The translations under genes and the position numbers were made by a program. 64,000 nucleotides of DNA. Source: Ochromonas danica (Eukaryota > Sar > Chrysophyceae > Chromulinales > Chromulinaceae). The stretch is from positions 1-64,000 of the forward strand of contig VKHL01000059.1 of NCBI GenBank assembly GCA_015146655.1, given 5' to 3'. The notes beneath the pieces were generated by a model, which worked only from the letters and a program-made list of their open reading frames with translations, was not told where the DNA came from and did not search any database. Of the stretch, positions 1-11,361 are shown in pieces; position 1 is the stretch's first letter, and each line of letters opens with the position of its first letter.

Positions 1-191
1 ACGCAGGCAATGCGCTCGAGTCCCTTGTGCGAGGAAAAGTGCTAACTTTAATGGGAAATGACAAGATAAAGCGAGGTATTGTAGATATCGAACTGGTTGA
101 TAATGATCAGCATCAATTCTTTAGAGTTATTTCCTGCGAGGACATTGATGTGCAACCTTCACAGCTTCTTGCCTCGCGCCATGAAGTTTGA
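1..191 (+). CDS. 3' end of an unidentified gene (partial)
   Basis: An open frame runs from the window edge (codons starting at base 3) to a TGA at 189-191, giving the last 62 residues of a protein whose start lies outside. The tail is mixed hydrophobic and acidic (for example GKVLTLMGNDKIKRGIVDIE) and looks like an ordinary globular C-terminus with no low complexity. I do not recognise the family. It could be a last exon or the end of a single-exon gene. The main support is that the frame is open and its composition is protein-like. Confidence 0.45.
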   Translation, partial: AGNALESLVRGKVLTLMGNDKIKRGIVDIELVDNDQHQFFRVISCEDIDVQPSQLLASRHEV

Positions 192-1177
192 TTAGAAACG
201 AAATGCTCGACGGAGCGTGGACGCAGAGATACTCAATATCATAAGGTATAGTCACCTGCCCTCTTGATAGTCACAAAGCCCGCCCTCTTGATAGAGTACA
301 CTGGAGTCAACGGCCTCGTCGATAATCTTGATCGCATCTAATTCGTTTAACCTGAACGGTTCTCTCAGCAAATGCTTTATTTGATTATTAGAGAAAGAAT
401 AGACCACATTTTCATACAAAGCTCTTCTGCTGCTGCTCCATTCGACAAGAAATTACAACTTCTTCGCACAGTTAATGAGGCCTTCGTTTTTAGAACATAA
501 ATAGTGGTGGAATAGTTACCATCACCCTGCCCAGCCTGCTAAATCATTCAACAATAAAACATAAGATACTATATATTTCGCAAAGATCTCTTATATTAGA
601 TGTTGAACTGGATGCCAAGAGCATAGTAGTAAGATTAGAAGTCACAGTTCTGAAAGCTCTTGATGGCTGTACGTAGATAGCCCCTCCTCCCATAGTGCTT
701 CAAGACGACGAAGTCCAACACGAAGAAGAAACTAGTATCACTGACACTCACCGAGCCAGCACTGGAGAAGGATCCGGAAGGTTCTAATAAATGCAATGAC
801 GCAGATAATCTGAAAAGACAAGAGCTTGTTGGATGGCAACGGCTTCTTCTTGCTTAATGTGGAGAAGTCACAATAGGGTCGAGAATGATCATCATGACAT
901 GACTTTGGCATTCCCAGCTCATGAAAGTGGCAAAATAAGGTAAAACGTGGCAAAACAGTGGGGAAGTTAACACCACTCCAGCCGATTGAAGTTGCTGCTC
1001 GGTGCTGTCTGCCGCAATCGATCAAAATCAATTCAATTGATTCCCACCTTTCCCATCCCCTCCAGCTCTTGTCTCCTCTCCTCCCCTTCCTTCGCCCTTT
1101 CTCCTCTGGTCTCTACTTCTGCACTTGCTCTCTCACAGTCACTTTACTTTCTTTCTGTTTTGACCAAAAGCGCTATC
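192..1177. other. intergenic region upstream of XRN1
   Basis: About 1 kb with no gene I can firmly support. On the minus strand an open stretch of about 65 codons ends at a TGA at 252-254. Its last residues (LREPFRLNELDAIKIIDEAV) are protein-like, so it may be the 3' exon of a gene convergent with the partial gene at 1-191. I could not connect it to upstream exons. The last 150 bases before XRN1 are CT-rich, as in other promoters and 5' UTRs of this window. Confidence 0.3.
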
Positions 1178-4100
1178 ATGGGTATTCCCAAGTTTTTTCG
1201 TTGGGCAGGTGATCGTTATCCTGCTATTCTCAGTCGACCTCTTCATGAAGAGGAGCCATGTCCCTTCGTAGATAATCTCTACTTAGATATGAATGGTGTG
1301 ATTCATAACTGTTCTCATGGTAATGACAATGTCCTCTATGGTGCAGCGGATGTCCCACTCATTCTACAAAAAGTATGTGATGAAATTAATCATTTAATTG
1401 TTAATATTGTCAAGCCACAAAAACTTGTTTATATTGCTATTGATGGTGTTGCACCTCGTGCAAAGTTAAATCAACAACGTGCACGTCGATTTAAAGCTGC
1501 AAAAGAGTTAACACGAAAGATTACAGAAGAAGGTGGTGATCCAAGTAGTGGAGGATATTTTGATTCTAATTGTATTACACCAGGTACAGAATTTATGGAA
1601 CAGATGACTAAAGGAATAGAAGACTATATTAAAGAAGCGTTTATTAATAATCCTGCATGGCGTCATTTAGAAATTGTCTTTTCTGGTAGTGATGTACCAG
1701 GTGAAGGTGAACATAAACTAATTGGTTATATTAGAGATCAGAAAGCAGAAGGAAAGATGTTACCAAATACACGTCATTGTATCTATGGTGCTGATGCTGA
1801 TATGATGATGTTAGGTATTGCAACACATGAACCTTTTGTTATTGTCTTACGTGAAGTAGTCACACCTCCTAATCGTTCTCGTAATGTTAGCGCAAAAGAT
1901 AATCATAATCGTCATAGTCATGGTAACAATGAAGATGGTAATAATATGCTTCCTACAACTCCTAACGTGGATCTTCTTCCTACACCTGGTCATGCTAATA
2001 ACAAACCATTACAATATATTCGTGTACATACTCTACGTGACTATCTAATCCATGAGTTATTAGAAGAAATTCAAGATCGAGATCATATTGAATTAGAGCG
2101 TGTCTTAGATGACTTTGTCTTCTTATCATTCTTTGTTGGCAATGACTTTCTTCCTCATTTACCTGGTATTTCCATTGGTGATGATGCATTTGATTTGATC
2201 TTTGATGCATACAAGAAATCCATTAGTACAGACTTTGGATATCTCTTGGATGAACAGGGTGACCTCAATTATGATCGTTTGGAGTCGATTGTGGCTTTGA
2301 TTGGAGCTGCGGAAGCTGTTTTGTATGCTGAACAAGAGACGACAAGATTGGCTAAAGAAGCCAACAAGGCGTCACGCCATCGTCGCGAAGGGAGCAAATC
2401 GGTTCTTATCTTCGACAACAATTCCTCTCAGAATCCTTCCTATGCCTCCACTCCTCTTCCTATCAATAATGGCAGTGAGCAGGAAGGAACAGAGTACAAC
2501 AGTCATTACAACAATGCCAAGTTAGCACTCGCTGAACCTGACTTGTCAAGTGCTCCCAGTCCTATGACTATCAGCACGACCGAGTCTTTCCCACCCACTC
2601 CTGCCACACCATTACTCATGATTGATCATCGTCGATTATATTATCAGAATAAGTTTGGCTTTGATATTAGTTGTCAAGAAGGCAAAATAGCATTACATCA
2701 AGTGGTCTTAGAGTATCTCAAAGGATTAATCTGGTGCCTCAAGTATTATTCCATGGGGTGTATTTCTTGGTCTTATTACTATCCTTATCACTATGGAATC
2801 TTCCTGGCAGATATGCGAGGGTTGAGAGACCTTGCTCGCGAGATATCCTTCAGCTTGGATGGTCCTTTGACTCCTTTTGAGCAGCTCTTAGCTTGCTTGC
2901 CTCCTGCTTCTTCTCGTCTACTGCCTGCTTGCTATGGACCAATTATGACCGATTCTGAGTCTCCGTTACAGTCTTTCTATCCTTTAGACTTTGCCACGGA
3001 TCTCAACGGTATGAAGATGGAGTATGAGGCAGTTGTGCTTCTGCCATTTCTCGATATCACTCTGTTGCGTGCAACGGAAAGGCAATACTGCCCTGAAGAG
3101 TTGCTGTCAGATGAGGAAAGGCGTCGTAACACTATGGGACAGGTACATCTCTTCAAGATGCAGCGAGACGAGCTGGTCGAGGTGGTCTCAGCTCCTGTGC
3201 TGACTCCTGGCCAACGATTCGCACCACGTCTGATTGATGGGACATCGGATTCATTACATGGCTATCCTTTACTGGATGATCTGTTGACTTTGCACCGCAA
3301 TGCCTTCGGTAAGACACGCTATAGTCAGCACGAATTACGATCTGCCAAGAATCAAACTTCTTCCAAGGGCAGTAAGAAGAACAAACAGGATGGCAAGTTT
3401 TATCGAATGTTAGCACAAGGACAAAAGGATAAGGCCGAAGAGGCTTTTCCAATGCCTGGTACAGTATCATTGCCAACCTTAACCTTGGACAGTAGCCTAG
3501 GAGGCAACCATCATGTTGTTGAAGAGGAAGCAGATCGTGTTTTGGGCAATGGCGAGGAGCGCGGCGTTGAGTTGCGATTGGTATTAGATGCTACCAGCGA
3601 TCATTTCCTTTCCGCACTGGCCGCCATGGTGAGTCATCAAGTGGCTGCATTTCAAACCAATGATGAAGTTTCCGATCATTCTTGCTCGTTGCGAGTATCA
3701 TTGACTCGTCTGTCACGTCACTTTGCTCATGTCCCACTCACTCGTGAAGAGCAAGAAGATTTGGTTGAAAAGCTAGCAGCTATTTTTGGTCCTGTTCGTG
3801 GTGCCTTTGTACCTCGTGTCGTGAGTTTAGGAGATGGAAGAATCGGCGTGGAAGTGGAAGATCGCAGTCATCTCGATCAGATGGATCAGTTCATCTTACA
3901 GAAGGTCATTGGCTCTTCAGCTTTTAGCGATCACATCTCTTCTGTCAAGGGAGGAGAGCAAACTCCTCATATTCATATCAGTGCATTTGACCATGTCGTC
4001 GTTCTTGGTACGTACAAAGGATCAGATCTCAATGCTTTCCTAGCCTGGTTGAGCAGTCAGTTGGAAGGCTTTGCTGATCATCTTCCTGTCTTCCATGCTG

Positions 4101-4189
4101 CGCGTCTGTTAGCTGTTGACTATTCCATGCAAGATGAGACAAGACAGCCTACGATCATCTCAGATAAAGTTCTCGTTGGTCACCCTTAA
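1178..4189 (+). CDS. XRN1: 5'-3' exoribonuclease, XRN1 type
   Basis: A single exon of 1003 codons encodes a processive 5'-3' exoribonuclease that degrades decapped mRNA with 5' monophosphate. I chose the start at 1178 because it gives MGIPKFFRW, the near-invariant XRN N-terminus; the open frame continues upstream only through non-ATG codons. Visible motifs in order: LYLDMNG near residue 37 and HNCSHGN (the cytoplasmic XRN1 form, not the XRN2 HPCTHP form), the basic block RAKLNQQRARRFKAAKE near 95, VPGEGEHK near 185, GADADMMMLGIATHEP near 210, and FFVGNDFLPHLPG near 330, which together hold the acidic metal ligands. WSYYYPYHYGIFLADM near 530 is the conserved segment after the core. Low-complexity inserts sit near 240-270 and 410-480. 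It is shorter than yeast or human XRN1 because the C-terminal tail is reduced. Confidence 0.93.
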   Translation: MGIPKFFRWAGDRYPAILSRPLHEEEPCPFVDNLYLDMNGVIHNCSHGNDNVLYGAADVPLILQKVCDEINHLIVNIVKPQKLVYIAIDGVAPRAKLNQQRARRFKAAKELTRKITEEGGDPSSGGYFDSNCITPGTEFMEQMTKGIEDYIKEAFINNPAWRHLEIVFSGSDVPGEGEHKLIGYIRDQKAEGKMLPNTRHCIYGADADMMMLGIATHEPFVIVLREVVTPPNRSRNVSAKDNHNRHSHGNNEDGNNMLPTTPNVDLLPTPGHANNKPLQYIRVHTLRDYLIHELLEEIQDRDHIELERVLDDFVFLSFFVGNDFLPHLPGISIGDDAFDLIFDAYKKSISTDFGYLLDEQGDLNYDRLESIVALIGAAEAVLYAEQETTRLAKEANKASRHRREGSKSVLIFDNNSSQNPSYASTPLPINNGSEQEGTEYNSHYNNAKLALAEPDLSSAPSPMTISTTESFPPTPATPLLMIDHRRLYYQNKFGFDISCQEGKIALHQVVLEYLKGLIWCLKYYSMGCISWSYYYPYHYGIFLADMRGLRDLAREISFSLDGPLTPFEQLLACLPPASSRLLPACYGPIMTDSESPLQSFYPLDFATDLNGMKMEYEAVVLLPFLDITLLRATERQYCPEELLSDEERRRNTMGQVHLFKMQRDELVEVVSAPVLTPGQRFAPRLIDGTSDSLHGYPLLDDLLTLHRNAFGKTRYSQHELRSAKNQTSSKGSKKNKQDGKFYRMLAQGQKDKAEEAFPMPGTVSLPTLTLDSSLGGNHHVVEEEADRVLGNGEERGVELRLVLDATSDHFLSALAAMVSHQVAAFQTNDEVSDHSCSLRVSLTRLSRHFAHVPLTREEQEDLVEKLAAIFGPVRGAFVPRVVSLGDGRIGVEVEDRSHLDQMDQFILQKVIGSSAFSDHISSVKGGEQTPHIHISAFDHVVVLGTYKGSDLNAFLAWLSSQLEGFADHLPVFHAARLLAVDYSMQDETRQPTIISDKVLVGHP

Positions 4190-4491
4190 GTACTATTGAA
4201 GCTGTATTGTTCATTGTATCAAGTGATAGATGTCTAGTAAAATAGATTTGAATATTGTAATGGATTATTTATCAACAAGAAGGTAATGATAATAATATAA
4301 TTATAATAATGCAAATTTACAATGAGTACATTTTGTCTATCCACAGTCCAACACACAATACCATACCATACCATACCATAGCATAGCATAGCAATACAAT
4401 AGGTCTACTGTGTATCATGTCTAGGTCTACATGATGTCATAGCTACAGTAGATTTGATGTAAATTATTGTGTTGTCTTCTCTTGCACTAGA
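4190..4491. other. spacer between convergent genes with CCATA repeats
   Basis: This 3'-3' spacer separates XRN1 and the IQ-motif gene. It is AT-rich and carries a short tandem array of CCATA units followed by GCATA units at about 4350-4392. I see no coding sequence. It probably holds both 3' UTRs and poly(A) sites. Confidence 0.5.
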
Positions 4492-7400
4492 CTAGACAAG
4501 TTTGGGTTTGAACAAATCCTCGAATTCTGGCTTAAGAGAAGCGAATTGTCCACGTTGCAACTTCTTCTTCGCCGCCTATTACAAACACAATACAGTATTA
4601 ACCAACCCATCCACAACAACATCAATAACAACAACCAGAGCCAGACATCGCATTAGCAATGACAATAGGCATGATAATGATCTTAGGAATGTTACCTTCT
4701 GTTGTTGGAAATAGTTTTTCAATGTACGAGCACGATCATCGAGACTCAATCCACGCAAGATACCCAAGTTTCTTGCTACAATGCGATCAAAGTCTTTCAT
4801 AACTGGTTTGGCATATTCCTCATACCTAATAAGCAGATGACAACAATAACAATAACAATAACAATAACAATCCCATCAAGCAGATGTCAGATATTAGTAC
4901 CACAGATGAAGTCAAAAACACTCACGTTTTGGGTTTAGCAATCTCATCCATTCGACTGGCTTCTTCTTTCAAGAGCTTCTCTTTCCATAATTCTTCATAA
5001 TCTTCACGCATACGTTTCTTCTCAAAGGAGATGGTTGAAGCATAACCTAATCCACGATTTGCTTTCACCATATTCAAAATCTCATTATAACGTGGACGTG
5101 CACGTAACATTTTGAGTTTACGGTTACTATCCACTTTCCAATGGACGGCTTCACGAAAGATACGCTTTCTCATTTGAATATTCGCTTTCCGTTCTGCGAT
5201 AGATAATTCACGACGATGTGCTTTATGGCCTGCTGCAAGTAGTCGTTGTTCGATCTCGTCTAATTCTACTTCATTCTCTTCGATCTCCAGTTGAATGGAT
5301 AAGATCTCACGATCAGACAGGTAGAGTTTTTGATTAATTAAACGACGTTCTTCTTTTGCCATTAGTGATTGTTGGAGTAAGTATTCATATTCTTGTCCTA
5401 ATGCCTCTGCCCAACCTGTTCAGACAAGAGCAACACATACCATGAGGATGAATGAACTAATGAGTGACTACACCACACCATATGATATGATATACTAGCA
5501 GACATGATCATAGAAACACAATACAGCACAGACTGCGCCAACTAATCAATCAACAAACAAACAAACAAACAAACAAATAGACAGACTGACTGACTGACAA
5601 GCAAAGGAGGAATAAGAAACTATTCAATCTCTCCCATTGATAGACAATACTACTAGATAATACTACTACTAGTAGACATTAGCACCAAGCAAGACATGGT
5701 CTCATGCACTCATACACACATAACAAACACTGCCAGCTACTACAGTATGCTGATAGTCATAGTCATATTATGGTTATAGTCATAGTCATGTTATGTAACT
5801 AACCTCTTTCATAGTCTTCTACAGTCAGTTGTTCCATATCTTGTTTAATTGTAACTTGTCGAATAACTGTTTGAGATAGAAAAATATCAATTTCTTCTTT
5901 ACGTTTATGATTTCTTTCTTGTCCACGTTGTATATGTTGTATATCTTGATACATCTCTTGTATATCTTTTAATAAATGTTGTCTAACATTGAAAATACGT
6001 TTAATTAATTCTTGATCAATATCACGTAAATGATCATCTAATAATTCTAAATATTTTTGATTTAGTTTATAAGCTTTCCAACAACGTATTATAACTTTAG
6101 CAGCATAAATCACTTTCCCACGATAAGCTAATAACTTTCGTTGAAATTTCTTTTGTGCTAAGACTCTTCTTATCATCGTTTGTATAACAATTACATGACG
6201 TGCTAATTGTAAATTACGTATTTCTTGACGATGTAATCTTGCTTCCCAACGTGTTTTATAATATTGATAAGCACGATAAATACAACGTGCAGCATAACGA
6301 TGATGTAATACTATATGATATTGATTACGTTTACTTATCATACGTATCCATGCTTGTAAATAGATTACAGCTGGAAGATAGATTGTTTTCATCCAATGTT
6401 GATGATAACATAAATGATAATACTGACGATCAAGATATCCACGATAATAACGTTGAATTGTATTAGCTGATAAGATTTGTAATCTTGCATATTGACGTTT
6501 TCTTTTTAAACATTGTAATAAGAAAAATCGTATTAATTTTTGTATTCGTATTGCCATTATCCTTTCTATTCTTAACTTAATTAGATATTTCTTTGCTAAT
6601 CTTCCACGGAAAATACGTTGAATACGTAATGCAGCAGGTTGATCAATACGTTGTATTAATTCATTTTCAAGATAGATTTGATAAAAATATTTCCTTATTT
6701 TCCATCCACGATAAACTTTTTGTATCTTTATAATACATTGTGGGAATTGTCTTGTTAAGAGATAAGCTTGACCACGTAATAGATATTTCTTTGTCATTGC
6801 TATACGTTGTCTTACAATAGATTGTATTAATATCGCACTTTCATCTCTTCGAGTCATCCATGTTTGATAACATCTTAAAAAGAATGTTTTAATATGACGT
6901 AATGCTATTCTTGTTAAACGATAACTTGTCCATTGCCATTGATATAAAACATGATTACTACGTAATGCACGATAACATTTTTGTATTCTTAATGCTGCTA
7001 ATGGTTGTAAACGTTTCCATAAATTAACATATCGTCTACCAAAATATCCACGTATATATCGTTGAATAGTTAATAAAGCATGAAAACGTTTCCATAATCG
7101 TTTTCTCATACGTATTATCATATATTGACGACGAACACGTTGTAATCGAATAGTCCATTGTTCAATTCGTTTATTAGAGATTATAACTTCTTCACGCATC
7201 TCAGATGGTGTCATAGTACCACGATCAGGTTCAGCAAGACCTTCTTTCTCAGCTTGTATTCTTGTTCGAAGACGAGAAAGGTTTGTTTTGGGTTGGAAAG
7301 AAGGTCTAGGCTGAGTTTGTGTCATGGAAGGAGGTAAAGCAGGTGTGGTAGTAGTAGTAGCAGTAGCAGCAACAGGGGTAGTAGCATGACCTTCTAATCG

Positions 7401-8669
7401 AATCAGCTGCTTGTTATGTTGATAACGTTCTAATACTAATGCTCGTACATCCTCAGAAAGGTCTCGGAAGAAATGTCCATAGATACCTCCTAGCTTACTG
7501 TAAGTCACTCCTGAAACAGTGGGGTCTAGTCCTAAAGTATCACCCAGTGCATTAGCAGAGATCGAAGAGGAAGAGAGATTGTTCGGGGTAGTGGTAGTTG
7601 TAGTGGCAGTGGTAGCAACAGAGGAAGTGAAGAGAGCAGTGCGATCTTCTTCTTCATCATTGTTATTGGGATGATTCTCCTCTGCTGCCACCTCTCCTCC
7701 TTCACCTTCCTCTGCTCTTCCTCCAGTCATTGGCATCTGCTCCCCACCACTTGTAGCTGGCAGGGTGACCACAGGTTCTTTGTTGCCATGGCTTTTGACC
7801 AGCTGATGGACTCGATGGCGTTGGCTTGCAGGAAGTGCTGCTTTCGAAATACCTAATCCACCCAATTCTTGACGACTTCTTCCCAATCTCTCGGAGAGGA
7901 CAGGTGGGTAGAGATGAGGCTTCCATTGTGCGGGAGTCAGACAAGAGATCTGCCACGCGCACTCTCGCCTTCCCCTCGCAGCTTCTGCTTGCACAATAGA
8001 GCGAGCATTACCTCCTCCACCTGATTCTCTCACATTGCTAACTGTTCCATCTGGTCCTCTAACTGCTCCAATTTCTGGTGGACGATTGGGAAGAAATCTG
8101 AAAATCGGCAAATTCAAAACCTCTGGACCAAAAGAAGAGAAATGTTTCATTTGACTAGGTGGACAAAGAGCAAGGTCATCAGAGTTGAAGACAGGTTGTA
8201 AACCTAAGACTTGTACCAATTCCGTCCATACTAATGCTAATCGATCAAGTGGTGCGAGGGACTGGAAAGCAGCACTCACAATTCGAATATGATAATATTG
8301 TTCAAGTAGAGAGAGGCTTTGACCTTGTTCTAGGATATCTTTACGTATCAAGACTTCATTTTGATCGCGTTCTTTGATAGCCTTTTGACATAATTGCCAG
8401 GCATGTAAACGATCTGGACCATGACCAATACAGACTTTCTTTGGAACGACTTCCAGGTCTTCTTCACGTCGTATTAGTTGATAGATATAACCTTCATAAT
8501 AGAGATGACTTTCATTATATTTGATTTGATAGAATTGTTGTCGTTTACTACCTAAACGATGGCGTAGATAATACCATGAAGAAAGATTGATGACTTCGAC
8601 ATGAAGAGGTTGTAATAAAGAGGAAGAAAGTAATGCTTCTTCAATTCGAGAGGATAGAGTGGTTGACAT
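4492..8669 (-). CDS. large IQ-motif (calmodulin-binding) protein
   Basis: A four-exon gene of 1189 residues. Exons on the minus strand are 8669-5804, 5415-4926, 4825-4696 and 4575-4492. All junctions are GT-AG and keep frame. The ATG at 8669 is the first of the frame. Residues about 530-865 hold roughly ten IQ-like motifs (for example LLTIQRYIRGYFGRR, AALRIQRIFRGRLAKKY, ANTIQRYYRGYLDRQYY), which bind calmodulin or centrin-like light chains. The C-terminal 300 residues are charged and predicted coiled coil. Residues 300-450 are low complexity. The arrangement fits axonemal or basal-body scaffold proteins of flagellates, but no motor domain is present, so it is not a myosin. The first 60 residues weakly resemble a BolA fold (LHVEVIN, then FYQIKYNESHLYYEG). 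The exact role is unknown. Confidence 0.82.
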
Positions 8670-9003
8670 AGGAGGAAGATTCTTTTACTCCATTCGAAGA
8701 GATAGAAGAGAAAGACAAATTGTTATCATACATCATCCAAAAAAGAGAGCAAAACGGATTCCAGCACTGTTCCATCACTATTCCATGGAAAATTCCACGT
8801 GGTAGCCCAGCAGCAAAAGGCACAATTCATACTCTAAAACTCTGTTAAAAGGGTTTGAAAGTCTCTCTCTGCTGTCTAGGTGGGCATCGGAGAGGTCGAA
8901 CACAAAGAGAATTAGACTAACTCAAATTAAATCGAATTGAGTAAAGTAATAGAGTTGGATTGAATCAAATCAAATTGTTTTGATCTGATTCGCTTGTGAT
9001 AAG
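8670..9003. promoter_or_regulatory. divergent promoter between IQ protein and kelch-BTB gene
   Basis: These 334 bases separate two divergently transcribed genes and so should hold both promoters. The perfect palindrome TTCCATGGAA lies at 8781-8790, flanked by further ATTCCA half-sites. The same palindrome occurs in two other spacers of this window. No TATA box is evident. Confidence 0.4.
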
Positions 9004-11108
9004 ATGGATGGAACCAATCTCCCTCCTCCTCCACCTCCCATGATGGAGACTTCGGATCATTCTTTACGTGTTCGTCCTCCAATGGCAACTCCCACCTCGG
9101 CCTATTCCTCATGCTCTTCTTCTTCCTATCCCTCCCAAATGATACGTGGACGATGGGAATATGTCGAATGTCGTAAAGGATCCGTTGCACCTTGTCAACG
9201 TTCACTTCATGCTGGAGCTGTCTGGAAAGATCATTTCATCGTCTTTGGTGGATATGATGGCCAACGTCGTGTAAATGATCTCTATCTATTCGATTTTAAA
9301 AGTAGTGTTTGGACTTTGTTGAGTAATCTCAATGCTCCCTCAGCACGTGATCGACATGTCGCTGTGGTCCATGAGAATGCGCTTTACATTTTCGGAGGTT
9401 TTGATGGTGTCGCTCGTGTTAATGGTCAGCTAGAATCTCACCTTATTTCTTCTACGTTCTTTGGAGTTGATAGACGAAATGGCTATTGCATATTTGACTA
9501 GATCTACATGCCTTTGACTTGGAAAACCACGAATGGCATCAAGTCCACGCTACGACAGGAGAACCACCCACTCCTCGGCATTCACATGCTGCCGTGGTCT
9601 ACAGGGACAGTATGTTCGTCTTTGGAGGTAATTAACTTTCTCTAGGATGATGGTATTAGCTCAGCTTAGCTTATTCGCTGTGTGCTCTGTATGCTTTAGG
9701 TTATGATGGCTCGTATCGATGCGATTTCCATGCGTTTAACTTCCAAACAAGAGCCTGGCGTCTGGTGAGTCATACATGGACAAATCTTTGAATTAATCAG
9801 GTTTTCATTTATGATTCTTTTGTTGATCAGGTGGTTGGACAGGGAGATATCCCCAAGGCACGTTATCGTGGTACTTGTGTGGTGAGTGGAGACAGTATGA
9901 TCCTACATGGCGGGCATGATGGTACTCGCCATCTACAAGACACCCATATTTATGACTTTACTACCAATAACTGGAGCACCTTAGTGACTGAAGGACCCAT
10001 CCCTTCCCCACGAGATAGCCATGTGGCGGTCATATTCAACAAGTCCATGTATCTCTATGGCGGGTCAACAGGTAGTGCCATGGGAGACTTCCATGAATTG
10101 AAGCTCGAGTTTCGTCGTGTGTGGTGCCCTGTAACTACATCTTCCACACATTATGCATCTCATTATAGCTCTGGAGGTGGCCACTCGCCGACTTTAGCTG
10201 CTGCTTCGACTGCAGTCATGTCTCCTGGCCCTCGCTTTTGCCATGTGGGCGTCGTCTATGACGGTGCCTTCTATATCTTTGGTGGATATGATGGTGCTAG
10301 TCGTCTCAATGACTTCTTACGCTATCGTCTCGAAGTGGATGATGGATTACTAGCTGCCACACCTTCCACTATTGTAAGTTGATGTTGTTGTCGCCACTTG
10401 CTTGACGATGATTAAATCTCTCTACCAATTCTATATTTTTGATGTTGAACATGAATAGATTTCTGACTTGCGCAAGTACGTGAATAGCGATCTATTAAGT
10501 GACATTCGCTTTATCGTAGAAGGTCAACCTGTCTTCGCACACAAGGTATGCTATTCCACTTGCTGAATGTTTGCTATCATATTTGACGGTGAGGTTGTTT
10601 GTTTGCGGACAGATTCTTTGCTTGCGATGCCCTTACTTCCATAACATGTTAACTGGGGAGTACATGGAGTCTCGAGCTTCTGCTGTGACAATCCCGGATG
10701 TGAAGTATGCCACGTTTGTCTTGCTCATGGAGTATCTCTACACGGACGAAGTAAACATTACCATGGAGACAGCCATGGAACTTTTCCAAGTGGCCGATCG
10801 CTTTGGAATTGATCGCCTGAAGACGCTTTGCGAGCAGGAGATGTTACGTGCTATTGACATTGAAAGTGCAGCACATATTCTTTACACAGCAGACGAACAC
10901 CATGCAGAGAATCTTCGTGAGAGATGCATGAACTTTATCTTGCTGCATTTTGATGAAGTCTCTCGCACGACAGCCTTTGAAGAGATGGGCCGAACTAACG
11001 TGGATTTGAGTAAGTTCATTGACTTGTCCCTTCTCTCCTCTCTCAGTTATTGTAACTCATCTCTATTTCTGAATGATTGTAGTCTTCGAGATTCTGCGTA
11101 GAAGATGA
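9004..11108 (+). CDS. kelch-repeat and BTB protein, LZTR1-like layout
   Basis: A seven-exon gene of 554 residues: 9004-9424, 9502-9627, 9700-9764, 9831-10373, 10459-10545, 10613-11009 and 11083-11108. Every junction is GT-AG and in frame. After a Pro/Ser-rich start, about six kelch blades cover residues 55-385 (repeats of FGGYDG, FGGFDG, LHGGHDG and FGGYDG with the downstream W). A BTB domain follows at about 393-500 (LLSDIRFIVEGQPVFAHK, CPYFHNMLTGEYMES). Kelch before BTB is the order of LZTR1 and plant/protist relatives, opposite to the KLHL family. Such proteins are commonly CUL3 ubiquitin-ligase adaptors, the kelch propeller taking the substrate. The last exon encodes a short tail ending IFEILRRR. 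Its substrate cannot be told from sequence. Confidence 0.88.
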
Positions 11109-11361
11109 GCAATTTATGTGTTTCTCTTCAATGGCCTGATCTGATTTTGATGGACGTGTAGAGTGTTTTTGTGTTTGTTTTTGTCCAGTTGGAATAACGT
11201 CGAGAAGCTTTTGCATCATCTTCTCGGTTGCGCGGTGTAGGCATAGTGGAGTATAGTCCTTTAACATCAACTACCTTTTCTAGTTTCATAACCAGGGGAT
11301 TGATTAGTTTGTACAGTGTTAACAGCATATCAAATGATAAACTCATGACAGGCGAGCAGTA

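Noticed and set aside
738-1031. Minus-strand 97-codon frame with a possible 20-bp intron after it
   Set aside because: A 20-bp intron is too short and the joined frames do not continue; it is probably promoter sequence.
986-1177. Upstream extension of XRN1 by 64 residues
   Set aside because: It begins at a TTG codon, and MGIPKFFRW at 1178 is the invariant family N-terminus.
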